In this document: in pieces, positions 1 through 9,448 of the stretch
Layout: each line of letters starts with the position of its first letter
Position numbering within the stretch: the first letter of the stretch is position 1
DNA from: Neorhizobium vignae
Lineage (GTDB): Bacteria > Pseudomonadota > Alphaproteobacteria > Rhizobiales > Rhizobiaceae
Length of the DNA: 64,000 nucleotides
Direction: 5' to 3'
NCBI RefSeq assembly: GCF_000732195.1
Contig: NZ_JNNU01000008.1
Coordinates: forward strand, 186,001-250,000
The notes under the pieces: generated by a model
The model's input: the letters and a program-made list of their open reading frames with translations, nothing else
Databases searched by the model: none
Told to the model about the DNA's origin: nothing
Translations under genes and position numbers: made by a program

Positions 1-275
1 TGCGGGAGGTCATGGAGGGCAGTTCCCTGTCGACGCTCGTGCAGATGGTCAGCGCCGGCATCGGCATCACGCTGATCCCGGAAATGGCTGTCCCGGTTGA
101 AACGCGCTCGGCGCAGGTCTCGATCTCCCGCTTCCAGACACCGCGGCCCTCACGCACCATCGGTATGATCTGGCGCAATTCAACGCCCTTGGTCACCCAA
201 CTCCTGCAGATTTCCGAGGTGGTGCGCGGTGCAGCAGACACCATGCGCAGACAGCAGATTGTGCGGCCCTATTAG
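1..275 (+). CDS. oxyR: LysR-family regulator, C-terminal end, OxyR-like (5' truncated by window)
   Basis: Only the last 91 codons are in the window. The frame is open from base 3, upstream of the first ATG at 12, so the gene starts before the window. The segment reads SLSTLVQMVSAGIGITLIPEM, the conserved end of the effector domain of OxyR-type LysR proteins, and it ends in a short basic tail. OxyR family members sense hydrogen peroxide through a cysteine pair that would lie upstream of this fragment and cannot be checked. The gene is not linked to the catabolic operon further right. Another peroxide-type LysR protein is possible. Confidence 0.75.
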   Translation, partial: REVMEGSSLSTLVQMVSAGIGITLIPEMAVPVETRSAQVSISRFQTPRPSRTIGMIWRNSTPLVTQLLQISEVVRGAADTMRRQQIVRPY

Positions 276-1009
276 CACGGCGAAGCCGTTCCCGGAGGAA
301 AGCCGGCGCGATGCGCACGTGTTTGCAAAGGCGTCAAGCCCGTGTGGGGGAGCGATCGGGTTGCGCATTCGGCGGAAAGCCGTTTGACGGGTCTCGGCAT
401 CATTTCGTCATTCTTTTCAAATCTCGAAGACGTGAGAGGGTGGATGGTCACGCCAAATAGCATGACCGACCGACCTCCTGTCTCAGTCGTGGCCCCTGGG
501 AAGTCAGACAACTCCACCGGGCCGAATCGCCGTCACCTCAAAGAAGGGCTGGCCAATTTGAGGGCGCTTTTTCAGCGCTTGATGTCATCGAACATGCGTT
601 TCACCGGGCCCCAAGGTCTCGGCATCCCTCGACACCTTCCGCAAGAGCGTTCTTCCACGCTGGCCCGCGTTCCCATCCCTCTTCAAGAGCCGGAGCCAGA
701 CTCCGTCTTCGGGAGAACGCCGAAGGATGTTCCAGCCCGACGTTAATCCTTCCTGGAACAGGGTCTCTCCCCATGGCAGAATGGCGCGACCGGGCTACGC
801 GAGAACCGCGAAACCGATATAGCGCCGCTGTCGCGCGATCTCTTGGAAAAGCCAGACCACACCAGTTCTTGAACGACATGCCCCCCTGCCGGGCGCTGCT
901 CCATGGAAGGCGAGCAAGCTTATGTGTCCGCACGCCGCGAGGCGGAACCTCGGAGAATTGCGTCAAAGCAGATGTCAACCTGGCAAGCCGGCTCACACAA
1001 CATGTACGG
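276..1009. other. about 730 bases without a recognisable gene
   Basis: Short frames exist on both strands but all are rich in Arg, Ser and Pro, lack ribosome-binding sites and resemble nothing I know. The stretch may be decayed DNA between oxyR and the next regulator. No tRNA, clear hairpin terminator or repeat was seen. Confidence 0.5.
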
Positions 1010-1918
1010 TCAATTTGGGACCTGATGCCTGGACCGGAGGAAATCCATCAAGTCACTGGCAGGCTTGGACAAAGGGCGGCGGATTGAGGCAATCTGCCGT
1101 ACATCGAAACCCAATTCATCTCCGGCGAAATCGATCTTAACCACCTCGCCGCGTTCGAGATCCGCCGCTACGCTTCGTTCCAGCGAACAGGCAATGCCCA
1201 CACCAGCAGCAACGAACTCGCGCAGGAACTGGTACTCGGTCGCCTGCGCAGCAACCTTCACATGGCGGATGCCAGCATTCGCCAGCAGCTTCGAGACACC
1301 CCGACCAAACAGCGAAGAGGGCGGCGGACCAACGAAGTCATAACGTGCCACGTCCTGCGGTTTGATACGCTTGCGGTGGGCAAGGGGATGATTTGGCGAG
1401 GCAATAAGAATCAGCTTCTCCCGGCCGATCGTTTCAGCCCGGACGCCTCGCAGGTCTTCATTGCCCAGAAAGCAGCCGACGTCGGCCACGCCATCGCGAA
1501 CCTCGGAAAAGACATCCTCCTGTTTACCTATCCTCAGAACGAGTTGGATATCCGGCCGCGCTATCGCAAAGTCCGTCAGATCTTTTCGCAGAACAAAATT
1601 GGCAAGGCTCCGCTGGCAAGATAGAACGACCTGCTGACCGGTCTCGCCTCGGATCTTCACCACATCTGCGCGCATGTCGTCGGCCTCGGCCAGGAACTCG
1701 CGCGCATGTTGCAGCACGCTTTGGCCGATCTCGGTCAGCAGTGGCTTGCGGCCCCGTCGCCGCACGAAGATCTGCCCGCCGATTTCCTTCTCGATCGCCA
1801 TAATATGGGCGCTGACCGAGGGCTGTGCAATGCCGAAACGGTCGGCGGCCGCCGCGAAGCTCCCCTCCTCGGCCACTGCAACCAGAACTTCCATGCGCCG
1901 GAGCGTGATGCTGAACAT
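1010..1918 (-). CDS. LysR-family transcriptional regulator of the hydantoinase operon
   Basis: A 302-residue protein of normal LysR length. The winged helix-turn-helix is at about residues 3-62 (EEGSFAAAADRFGIAQPSVS), followed by a linker helix and the periplasmic-binding-protein-like effector domain at about 90-295. It is transcribed away from the hydantoinase operon, with about 230 bases between the two starts, the classical arrangement for a LysR activator of the neighbouring operon. An inverted repeat sits just upstream of its start (1930-1945). The inducer is inferred to be the imported compound or a breakdown product. The LysR assignment is firm; the regulatory target is inferred from position. 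Confidence 0.9.
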   Translation of the reverse strand: MFSITLRRMEVLVAVAEEGSFAAAADRFGIAQPSVSAHIMAIEKEIGGQIFVRRRGRKPLLTEIGQSVLQHAREFLAEADDMRADVVKIRGETGQQVVLSCQRSLANFVLRKDLTDFAIARPDIQLVLRIGKQEDVFSEVRDGVADVGCFLGNEDLRGVRAETIGREKLILIASPNHPLAHRKRIKPQDVARYDFVGPPPSSLFGRGVSKLLANAGIRHVKVAAQATEYQFLREFVAAGVGIACSLERSVAADLERGEVVKIDFAGDELGFDVRQIASIRRPLSKPASDLMDFLRSRHQVPN

Positions 1919-1929
1919 GGTGATAACCT

Positions 1930-1945
1930 ATAGCCTAAAAGCTAT
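1930..1945. promoter_or_regulatory. putative LysR operator
   Basis: Perfect inverted repeat ATAGC-N6-GCTAT, 12 bases upstream of the LysR start and about 205 bases upstream of the hydantoinase A start. Size and AT-rich interior fit a LysR recognition site, and its position next to the regulator's own start would suit autoregulation. Confidence 0.4.
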
Positions 1946-2150
1946 CAAACCTAAAGCCCGCAAACCCGTTGCTAGTTATCGCTTGAATGGATCAAATGCT
2001 CAACGAGGGCGAGGAATGACATGAACGATCCCTTGGGAGCCCGACGCTTTAAGCGTGAGCCGGAGCGTTCCTGCCACCGTTGGCCGAGGTCTCGGCCCGA
2101 TCCGAAGAGATAAAGCATTCCGCATGGATTCCATGCGGACAGGAGGACGC

Positions 2151-4214
2151 ATGAATATTGTCGGAATTGATATTGGCGGTACGTTTACCGATCTGGTCGG
2201 CTATGTCGACGGCAAGATCGTAACATCGAAAACCTCGACCGTGCCGGCCGATCCGACCCAGGGCATCGCCCGAAGCCTCGAGCTTGCGAACTGCGATCCC
2301 AACCGGCTCAATGAAATTCTCCACGGTTCGACCATCGCGATCAACACGGTGCTGGAGCGCAAGGGCGCCCGCACCGCGCTGATCACCACGAGCGGTTTCC
2401 GCGACGTCTATGCGATCGGTCGTTCGAACCGCATCCAGGCGTTCAACCTGTTTTTCAAGCGTCCGCAGCCGCTGGTACCGCGCAGTCTGACCTTCGAAAT
2501 TTCGGAGCGTACCCTCGCTTCCGGCGAGGTTTTGGAAGCACTCGACGAAAAGACGGTCGCCGCCGTCATCGCCGAGATCGAAGCCGCAGGCGTCGAATCC
2601 GTTGCCATCTGCCTGCTGCATTCCTGGGCCAATCCTGATCATGAGCGTCGCGTCGGTGACATGCTGCGCAAGGCGCTACCGAATGTCTTCGTCACGCTGT
2701 CGCACGAGATTCTGCGGGAATATCGTGAATACGAGCGTTCCTCGACGACGGCGCTCAATGCCTTTGTCGGCCCCCGCGTCGAAGGCTACCTGAAACGTCT
2801 GGAAACCTATCTCCGCTCCGGTGCCTTCGGCGGCAAGATCCATATCATGCGATCTAACGGCGGCGTCATGTCGATCGGCCAGGCACAGGAACAGCCGGTT
2901 TCGATGATGGAGTCCGGCCCGGTGGCCGGCATGATCGGCGCCGGGCGTCTGGCCAGGCTGCTCGGCCTCAAACGCTGCATCGGTTTCGACATGGGCGGCA
3001 CGACCGCCAAATCGAGCCTTATCACCGATGGAGCGCCGGCTATCGAAACCGGCTACGTCATCGGTGAAGAAGCTGACGGCCAGCCAATGCAGCTGCCGGT
3101 TGTCAACATCGTGGAAGTCGGTGCCGGCGGCGGTTCGATCGCGTGGGTCGACAATGCGGGCGGTCTGCATGTGGGTCCCCAAAGTGTCGGTGCCGATCCG
3201 GGGCCTGCCTGCTATGGCAAGGGGGCGAACTTGCCCGTCGTCACCGACGCCGATCTGATCCTCGGCCGCATCAATCCGCAGCGGTTCCTCAACGGCGGCA
3301 TGCCGCTCGACAAGGCGGCCTCCGAAGAGGCGATGCTGAGCAAGGTCGGCAACAGTCTGAAGCTCAATCCGGTCGAGGCAGCGCTTGGCGTGGCGAAGAT
3401 CGCCGACACCTCCATGTCATTATCGGTGCGTGCCGTCTCGATCAACAAGGGCATCGACCCGCGTGATACGGCAATGATCGCCTTCGGCGGCGCGGGTCCG
3501 CTGCATGCGATCGCCATTGCCCGCGAAATATATATTCCGCTGGTCATCATCCCGAAGCTTCCAGGCACGTTCTCGGCACTCGGCATGCTGATGGCCTCCT
3601 GGCGCCAGGACTTCGTGCGGACATTCATCGGCCGCGTCGGTGAACTCTCGGATGCCGGCGTCGAGAAGGTTTATGCCGAACTCGTCGCCAGCGGCCGTGA
3701 ACAGATGAAGCGTGACGCCATTGCCGAGAATGAAGCGGATCACCGCTTCTTCGCCGACTTGCGTTATGTCGGCCAGGAACACGCCATCTCGATCCCGATA
3801 GAGAATACTGGCATGCTCTCCGGCGATACCAGTGAGCTCCGCCGCCGTTTCGATACCGAGCACGACCGCCGCTACAGCCAGTCGGCGCCGACCGAAGCAC
3901 TCGAAATCGTCAGCCTGCGCCTGGTTCTGACCGCTGCCCGCACCGACAATATCGCCGAGGAATGGCTGTCCCGCCCGTGGGAGCCGGAAGCGGATTCCGA
4001 GGTCGGTAGCCGTGATGTGGTGTTCGACGATCCGGCAAATCCGCTGAAGACGGCGATCTACTGGCGCCCGGCGCTGCCCGCCGGTTTCAGGCTTACCGGG
4101 CCTGCCGTCATCGAAGAACCGAATTCTACCATCCTGATCCACCCCGGCGACGAAGTGGTCGTCCACGAGGCAGGCCATCTGCTGGTGACGCTCGCCAAGC
4201 AGAGCGAGGCATAA
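2151..4214 (+). CDS. hyuA: hydantoinase/oxoprolinase family protein, subunit A
   Basis: Start chosen at ATG 2151 because AGGAGG lies 5-10 bases before it and the protein then opens with MNIVGIDIGGTFTDLVG, the conserved N-terminus of the family; an in-frame ATG at 2055 would add a non-homologous leader. It has 687 residues, usual for HyuA. The ASKHA-type nucleotide-binding signatures DIGGTFTD (near residue 6) and DMGGTTAK (near residue 285) are intact. Family members hydrolyse or carboxylate cyclic amides, hydantoins or ketones with ATP, together with a B subunit; that subunit follows after 3 bases. Substrate cannot be read from sequence: N-methylhydantoin, oxoproline, a lactam or a related compound are all possible. 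Confidence 0.9.
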   Translation: MNIVGIDIGGTFTDLVGYVDGKIVTSKTSTVPADPTQGIARSLELANCDPNRLNEILHGSTIAINTVLERKGARTALITTSGFRDVYAIGRSNRIQAFNLFFKRPQPLVPRSLTFEISERTLASGEVLEALDEKTVAAVIAEIEAAGVESVAICLLHSWANPDHERRVGDMLRKALPNVFVTLSHEILREYREYERSSTTALNAFVGPRVEGYLKRLETYLRSGAFGGKIHIMRSNGGVMSIGQAQEQPVSMMESGPVAGMIGAGRLARLLGLKRCIGFDMGGTTAKSSLITDGAPAIETGYVIGEEADGQPMQLPVVNIVEVGAGGGSIAWVDNAGGLHVGPQSVGADPGPACYGKGANLPVVTDADLILGRINPQRFLNGGMPLDKAASEEAMLSKVGNSLKLNPVEAALGVAKIADTSMSLSVRAVSINKGIDPRDTAMIAFGGAGPLHAIAIAREIYIPLVIIPKLPGTFSALGMLMASWRQDFVRTFIGRVGELSDAGVEKVYAELVASGREQMKRDAIAENEADHRFFADLRYVGQEHAISIPIENTGMLSGDTSELRRRFDTEHDRRYSQSAPTEALEIVSLRLVLTAARTDNIAEEWLSRPWEPEADSEVGSRDVVFDDPANPLKTAIYWRPALPAGFRLTGPAVIEEPNSTILIHPGDEVVVHEAGHLLVTLAKQSEA

Positions 4215-4217
4215 GAC

Positions 4218-5927
4218 ATGGCCCCGATCAAGAACGATCCGATCACCGTTGAAGTCGTCCGCAATGCCATCGTCGCTTATGCCGATGAAATGGCCGAGGC
4301 ACTCTGCAAATCCGCCTACAACATGATGATCTACGAAGTCCGCGACTATTGTTGCGGCCTGATCGACACGACTGGCCGGATGATCTCCCAGAACCGCGGC
4401 GGCCTGCCGATCTTCCTCGCCGACCTCGGCATCGCGGTCGAGGACGGCATAAAGAAATACGGTTTGAAGGGTTTCGCCGAGGGCGACGTCCTCGTCATGA
4501 ACCACGGTCATATCTGCGGCCAGCATCTGAACAACGTCGTCGTCTACGCGCCCTGCTTTCATGACGGCGAACTGATCGGCTTTGCGGCCAATCGTGCTCA
4601 CTGGGTGGATATCGGCGGCGGCCGCCAGGGCTTCGGTTCCAACGCGACGACCGACATCTACTCCGAAGGCCTGCAGATGCGGTCCTTGAAGATCTACAAG
4701 GCGGGCGAACTCAACGACACGCTCTACCAGATCATCCAGGACAATATCCGTTACCCGGATGCCAGCCTCGGCGATCTTCGGGCCCAGGTCGCGTCCTGCC
4801 AGATCGGCGCCAAGCGTTATGCCGAACTCGTCGCCCGTTATGGCCGCGGCGTGGTGGAAAGCAGTGTCGAGACCATCTGGGACCAGACCGACAAGGCGGC
4901 CCGCCAGGTGATCGAACGTATTCCGGACGGAACCTATTCCGCCGAAAGCTTCCTTGACAATGACGGGCGGGACCTGGGGACGCCATTGCGCATCGCCGTC
5001 AAGGTGATCGTCTCCGGCTCGTCCATCACGGTCGATTTCCATGGCATGCATCCGCAGGTGAACGGCCCGTTGAATTCCGGGCGTTCGGGCGGCATCGCGG
5101 CAGCGCGCGTCGCCTTCAAGGCGCTCACCTCGCCGGACCTCGACGTCAACGAAGGCTGTTTCCGGGCTCTCAATGTCGACCTGCCGGATGGCACGATCCT
5201 CTCTGCCCGTCCGCCGGCCGCACTCGGCCAGTGGAGCATCGCGCTGCCGACCGTGATAGATACGATCCTCAAGGCGCTGGCGCCGGCCGTGCCGGAGCTC
5301 ATCCCGGCCGCCCACAAGGGCGACATGGGGGGCTGCTCCTTCTTCGGCTTTTATGAAGACGGTTCGCGCTTCCTGCTGATGAACATCTTTGGTGGCGGCT
5401 GGGGCGGCCGTCCGCATGAAGACGGCGAATCCGCGGCCGTCTCCGTGTGCCAGGGCGACGTGCGCAACACGCCGGTTGAACTGCAGGAGATCAAGTATCC
5501 GTTCATCGTCGAACGTCACGCGCTGCGGCCTGACTCAGGCGGCGCCGGCGAACATCGTGGTGGCCTCGGCATCGAGCTCACCTATCGCTGCCTGCGCGCC
5601 TGCCGCGGAAACATCAATTTCGACCGCACCGTCACTCCGCCCTGGGGTCTGCATGGCGGCCATACCGGTGAGGTCAGCGTGGCGATCATCGACCGCGCCG
5701 ACGGCACGCAGCTGCGGGTCAACAAGGCAACCGATGTCCACTTCACGCCAGGCGACCGGATTACCTTCCTCACCGCTGGGGGCGGCGGTTACGGCAACCC
5801 CAGAAAGCGCTCGCGCACCGATCTGGACGAGGATATCGCCAACGGTCTGATCTCCAGGGAGGCGGCCGTGCGTGATTACGGCTATGCCGACACGCAGATG
5901 CCGCGCCGCCTCGCAGTGAACGGCTGA
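4218..5927 (+). CDS. hyuB: hydantoinase/oxoprolinase family protein, subunit B
   Basis: A 569-residue HyuB-type protein. Family features include NDPITVEVVRNAIVAYADEMAE at the start, the MNHGHICGQHLNNV region near residue 95, the GGRQGFG region near residue 135 and a glycine-rich end (TAGGGGYGNP). It begins 3 bases after the A subunit and is surely co-translated. Together the two should form an ATP-dependent cyclic-amide hydrolase in the cytoplasm. The next gene starts 4 bases beyond its stop. Confidence 0.9.
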   Translation: MAPIKNDPITVEVVRNAIVAYADEMAEALCKSAYNMMIYEVRDYCCGLIDTTGRMISQNRGGLPIFLADLGIAVEDGIKKYGLKGFAEGDVLVMNHGHICGQHLNNVVVYAPCFHDGELIGFAANRAHWVDIGGGRQGFGSNATTDIYSEGLQMRSLKIYKAGELNDTLYQIIQDNIRYPDASLGDLRAQVASCQIGAKRYAELVARYGRGVVESSVETIWDQTDKAARQVIERIPDGTYSAESFLDNDGRDLGTPLRIAVKVIVSGSSITVDFHGMHPQVNGPLNSGRSGGIAAARVAFKALTSPDLDVNEGCFRALNVDLPDGTILSARPPAALGQWSIALPTVIDTILKALAPAVPELIPAAHKGDMGGCSFFGFYEDGSRFLLMNIFGGGWGGRPHEDGESAAVSVCQGDVRNTPVELQEIKYPFIVERHALRPDSGGAGEHRGGLGIELTYRCLRACRGNINFDRTVTPPWGLHGGHTGEVSVAIIDRADGTQLRVNKATDVHFTPGDRITFLTAGGGGYGNPRKRSRTDLDEDIANGLISREAAVRDYGYADTQMPRRLAVNG

Positions 5928-5931
5928 GGAC

Positions 5932-7050
5932 ATGGGGATGGTCGGCGAAATCCGCAAGAAACGATTGATCGAAGCTATGCTGGAGGCGGGGCTCGACGGC
6001 CTTGTGCTCTACGGCAATGCCTGGCAGAACGACTACCTGCGTTATGCAGCCGATTTCGGCATTCTCGAAGGCGAGGGTCTGGCTGTCGTCACCCGTGACG
6101 GCAATGTGACGCTCTATCTCGATGACGAGTTGGAGGGGGAACGCGCAGCGGTCGAGTGTCCGGAGGTCAGGACCGTCGTTGCTGACGACCTGATCGGCGC
6201 GGTGTCCGGTGTCATCGCCCGGCTCGGCAATAGCCGCATCGCCGCCGGCCCGAAGCGTCACCTGCCCTATGGGCTTGCCGCCCAGCGAGGTGATCTTCGC
6301 TTCGAGGACGCGACTGCGCTGGTCGATCGCCTGCTGATGGTGAAATCTGCCGATGAGCTGAATGCAGTGCGCAGCGCCGCCCGTCTGGCAGACGAAGGTT
6401 ATGCGGTCTTCCGCGGTGCCGCCGCTGTCGGCAAAAAGGATTTCGAGCTGATCGCCGAGATCGAATCCTTCTTCCGCAACGAAGGCGTCGACGACAATTT
6501 CATGATCATCGGCGTCGGTGGTCCGGAAGTGCGCGGCATGGCCCCGCCACTCGGAAAGATCCTGAAGCCCGGCGATCTGGTAACGACCGAGCTTACCCCT
6601 TGCGTCAACGGCTATTACGTCCAGATCTGCCGCACGCTCGTCATCGGTGAGCCGAATGAGGCGCAGCGCAAGGTCTTCGGCATCTACGACGATGCTCTCG
6701 AAGCCGGGCTTGCGGTCGTGAAACCGGGCGTTACCGCGGCCGATATTGCCCGGGCAGAGAACGACATTTTTCGCGCCCATGGTTTGGGCGAATACGTGAC
6801 CAGCGAATATACCCGTGTGCGCGGCCACGGACTTGGCCTCTTCCCGGATACCAAACCGCATATTCTCGAAGATGTGAACACGGTGATCGAAGAAGGCATG
6901 TCGATGATCGTGCATCCGAACACCTACAATCCCGAGATCGGTTATTTCGTGCACGGGGACTCTTTGATCGTGCGCGCCGATGGTCCTGAAATCCTGACGA
7001 GGACGCCGCGCGAACTGTTCTCGGTCGGCGCCCGGAGGGCAACGGCATGA
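5932..7050 (+). CDS. creatinase/aminopeptidase P fold (M24) protein with degenerate metal site
   Basis: A 372-residue protein with a creatinase-type N-terminal domain (1-135) and a pita-bread C-terminal domain (140-365). Peptidases of this fold use five metal ligands (D, D, H, E, E). By my alignment the sites here read E220, Q231, H299, H328 and G342, so only the histidine of RGHGLG is kept. Creatinase itself has this fold and works without metal, and the NGYYVQICRTL segment resembles it. I infer a metal-free C-N hydrolase acting after the hydantoinase step, for example on a ureido or amidino acid, rather than a peptidase. It lies 4 bases after hyuB and overlaps the next gene by 4. Confidence 0.75.
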   Translation: MGMVGEIRKKRLIEAMLEAGLDGLVLYGNAWQNDYLRYAADFGILEGEGLAVVTRDGNVTLYLDDELEGERAAVECPEVRTVVADDLIGAVSGVIARLGNSRIAAGPKRHLPYGLAAQRGDLRFEDATALVDRLLMVKSADELNAVRSAARLADEGYAVFRGAAAVGKKDFELIAEIESFFRNEGVDDNFMIIGVGGPEVRGMAPPLGKILKPGDLVTTELTPCVNGYYVQICRTLVIGEPNEAQRKVFGIYDDALEAGLAVVKPGVTAADIARAENDIFRAHGLGEYVTSEYTRVRGHGLGLFPDTKPHILEDVNTVIEEGMSMIVHPNTYNPEIGYFVHGDSLIVRADGPEILTRTPRELFSVGARRATA

Positions 7051-8102
7051 GACACGGTCTGATCCTGTGGCGCGAGCAAGAACTCTCCCTCGCCGACGTA
7101 AAGGCCCGGCAGGTCCGCCTGCAGCAGGCGATCGCCGCTGCTGGTCTCGACGGTGTGCTGATCTATACCAACCATGTGCGCTCTGCCGGCGTCACCTGGA
7201 TTTCCGGTTTCACACCCTACTGGTCGGATGGCCTTGTCCTGGTGCTGCGCGAAGGCCAGCCGATTTTCCTCACCGCCCTGTCCAAGCGTGTGGGGGAATG
7301 GGTAAAGTCCGTGGCCCCGACCTTCGAAGTCGCCCACTCGCCGTTGCCCGGTAAGCTTGCCGGCGAGCGGCTCGCCAAGGTTGGCGCAACGCGTCTCGGA
7401 GTAGTCGAACTCGACCGCATGCCCGGCGGCGTGGTGGACGAGATACTGTCCGTCCTGCCGGTCGAGCTTTCCGATGCGTCAGAGCTTTTCACCGCGGTTC
7501 GCGGCCAGCCGGATCGCGCCGAACTCGATCTCGCGCGCCGCACCGACAATATTGCCCGCGAGGCGTTCAAGGCGGGTGACATCAAGGGAAAATATGCCGG
7601 CGATTTCACCGGAGCCGTCGAGCGGGCCGTGCGCCTTGCTGGCGCCGAGGAATGCTACGTCGCCGTGGCGCCTGACCTTTCCAAGGATCGCCGTTTCATC
7701 CGCGCCGGCAAGCAAGAACTCGGCCGCACCTTCGCGGTGCGCCTATCGATTGCCTATAACGGCGTCTGGGCCCGCCGGATCGAAACCTTCTCAGCGGTTT
7801 CCAAAATCGCCGCGCGCCTTGCCTCCGTGAGCGCGGAGCTGGACCGGGCTTCTCCCGCCTTTCCAGCCAACGGCTCGATTTCGGATTTCAGTTTACCGGA
7901 TGGCGCCGAACTGATCGACTGGCATCTCGAAGCGCCGCACGGCACCCGGCCACTGAAGGTCGTTGCCGATGCCGAAACACCGCTTGCCGCACCGGTTCCA
8001 TACGGTGTCCTGACGGTTACGCTCGTCCTCGATGGCGAGACGATCGTCGCGTCGCGTCCGGTCGGACTTGGCGATAGTTCCGTACGGGAGGCGGCTGAAT
8101 GA
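7047..8102 (+). CDS. divergent creatinase/M24-fold protein, probably non-peptidase
   Basis: A 351-residue protein starting at ATG 7047 and overlapping the previous stop (ATGA). The first 150 residues keep the creatinase N-terminal pattern (RQVRLQQAIAAAGLDGVLIY; GLVLVLREGQPIFL). The second half follows the M24 outline (ELDLARRTDNIAREAF) but shows no HGxG or other metal-site motif. It is probably the partner subunit of the upstream M24-like protein, since two paralogues in tandem with overlapping ends suggest a hetero-oligomer. No catalytic residue can be assigned. Confidence 0.6.
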   Translation: MRHGLILWREQELSLADVKARQVRLQQAIAAAGLDGVLIYTNHVRSAGVTWISGFTPYWSDGLVLVLREGQPIFLTALSKRVGEWVKSVAPTFEVAHSPLPGKLAGERLAKVGATRLGVVELDRMPGGVVDEILSVLPVELSDASELFTAVRGQPDRAELDLARRTDNIAREAFKAGDIKGKYAGDFTGAVERAVRLAGAEECYVAVAPDLSKDRRFIRAGKQELGRTFAVRLSIAYNGVWARRIETFSAVSKIAARLASVSAELDRASPAFPANGSISDFSLPDGAELIDWHLEAPHGTRPLKVVADAETPLAAPVPYGVLTVTLVLDGETIVASRPVGLGDSSVREAAE

Positions 8103-9385
8103 ACGCACGCGATCTCATTTCCATTCTCAAGCCGATCGATGGCCGAGACCAGAACCTCGGCGATCTCGTCAACCTCCATTCCGTCGACGCACTGACATGT
8201 CTGGCGGCCGGCGCTGGTGCGAAGGAAGGCGCCTCACTGCTTGCCTTTTATCGCGAAAACGGTGCCGGCGACGCGATCTCCTCAGCTGCGGGCGCGTCGG
8301 CGGTTATCCGTTTTACGGAATGGGACGCAATCCATGTGCCTTCCTGCGCGACGCCGGGCGCCATGGCCGTGCCGGCGTCGCTGATTTTTGCACAGGACTA
8401 TGAGGCCCATGTCAGGGCGGTTGCCGCCGGTCACGCCGTCGGTGTGGCTCTTTCGGAAGCTGTCGGTGGCGTTTCGGCTCTGCCGGAAACTTGGCCGGGC
8501 CTGTTTGCGGCGCCTGCCGTGGCGGCGGTCAGTGCGGCGATCGCGCTTGGTCTTTCTGACGAACAGGCTGCCCAGGCGCTGGTGCTGTCCATGGCCGGCA
8601 GTTCGGGCCGCAACGGCCGCCCTTCCGGCATGCCGTCTGCTCGCTGGCTGGCGATCGGCGAAGCCACATTGAAGGGTATCCGGGCAGCGCTTGCTGCGAA
8701 GGCCGGCATCAAGGGCGATCTCGGACTGCTGTCTCCAAGCTGGATGAAAGGACAGGCGGCGGCAGCCGTTGCCCTGGAGCCAGGACATGTTGACACGCTG
8801 GCGATCAGAGGGGTTGGCATGAAACCCTTCGTCTCGGCCCGTCAGGGCGTCAATGCGATCCAGGCTTTCCGTCATCTGCTGGAGAAGGGTATCAATCCCA
8901 ATACCATCGACACTATCGAAGTTTTTCTGCCACCGGTCGTGACCCTCGTCGTCAGCCGGCCGCTCGTGACCGAAGATCGCTTATCGACCATCGCCCATCT
9001 CGGCCTGCTGCTCGGCATTGCCGCTTTCGAGCCCGATCGGCTGGTGGATGTCGAGCGCGCTCGTCCGTTCAATGCGGATGCCATGGCCTTGGCCAAGCGC
9101 GTGACGATCACGGCCGATGACACGCTCACGGGCGACGGTTGGCCAGCACGAATTGTCGTATCGGAAAAGGGACAGACACGCGAGGCTGTCTGGCCGCAGA
9201 CTTCCAATGAGGGCGCGCAACCCATGCTCGACCGCAAGATCGGAAGCCTTCCCGCTACGACAGCGCAGCGATTGCAGAGGCTGCAGGCCACGCTTGCCGA
9301 AGCCGGCACGGCTGTAGTTCAGGAGGCCCGCAGCCTCCTGCTGACGTTCACGGATGTCTCTTTCACGAGGAGCGCGGCGGCCTGA
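8099..9385 (+). CDS. MmgE/PrpD-like protein
   Basis: A 428-residue Ala-rich, helical protein overlapping the previous gene by 4 bases. It shows the order of features of the MmgE/PrpD family: the segment EAHVRAVAAGHAVGVALSEA near residue 100, a long Ala-rich helix with LGLSDEQAAQALVLSMAGSS near 160, a glycine/alanine helix region, and MKPFVSARQGVNAIQAFRHL near 240, which stands where the family has its KPYPSCR-H element. Members include 2-methylcitrate dehydratase, cis-aconitate decarboxylase and iminodisuccinate epimerase. The usual histidine-rich catalytic loop is weak, so it is a divergent member. A lyase or epimerase role on the ring-opened product is an inference. Confidence 0.6.
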   Translation: MNARDLISILKPIDGRDQNLGDLVNLHSVDALTCLAAGAGAKEGASLLAFYRENGAGDAISSAAGASAVIRFTEWDAIHVPSCATPGAMAVPASLIFAQDYEAHVRAVAAGHAVGVALSEAVGGVSALPETWPGLFAAPAVAAVSAAIALGLSDEQAAQALVLSMAGSSGRNGRPSGMPSARWLAIGEATLKGIRAALAAKAGIKGDLGLLSPSWMKGQAAAAVALEPGHVDTLAIRGVGMKPFVSARQGVNAIQAFRHLLEKGINPNTIDTIEVFLPPVVTLVVSRPLVTEDRLSTIAHLGLLLGIAAFEPDRLVDVERARPFNADAMALAKRVTITADDTLTGDGWPARIVVSEKGQTREAVWPQTSNEGAQPMLDRKIGSLPATTAQRLQRLQATLAEAGTAVVQEARSLLLTFTDVSFTRSAAA

Positions 9386-9448
9386 AGGGACACTGGAATT
9401 CATGAAAGCAGATGCTGCAGGGAGTGCCGGCATCACAAGGAGGAGAGA

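Noticed and set aside
890..1020. Possible remnant of a group II intron (ATGTACGGTCAA near the end recalls domain V)
   Set aside because: Only a short match; no reverse-transcriptase fragment or foldable domain V could be traced.
3420..5519. Open frame of about 700 codons antisense to hydantoinase A and B
   Set aside because: It mirrors the real genes' third-position GC; the composition is Asp/Arg/Gly/Val-rich without family resemblance, and both sense genes are clearly genuine.
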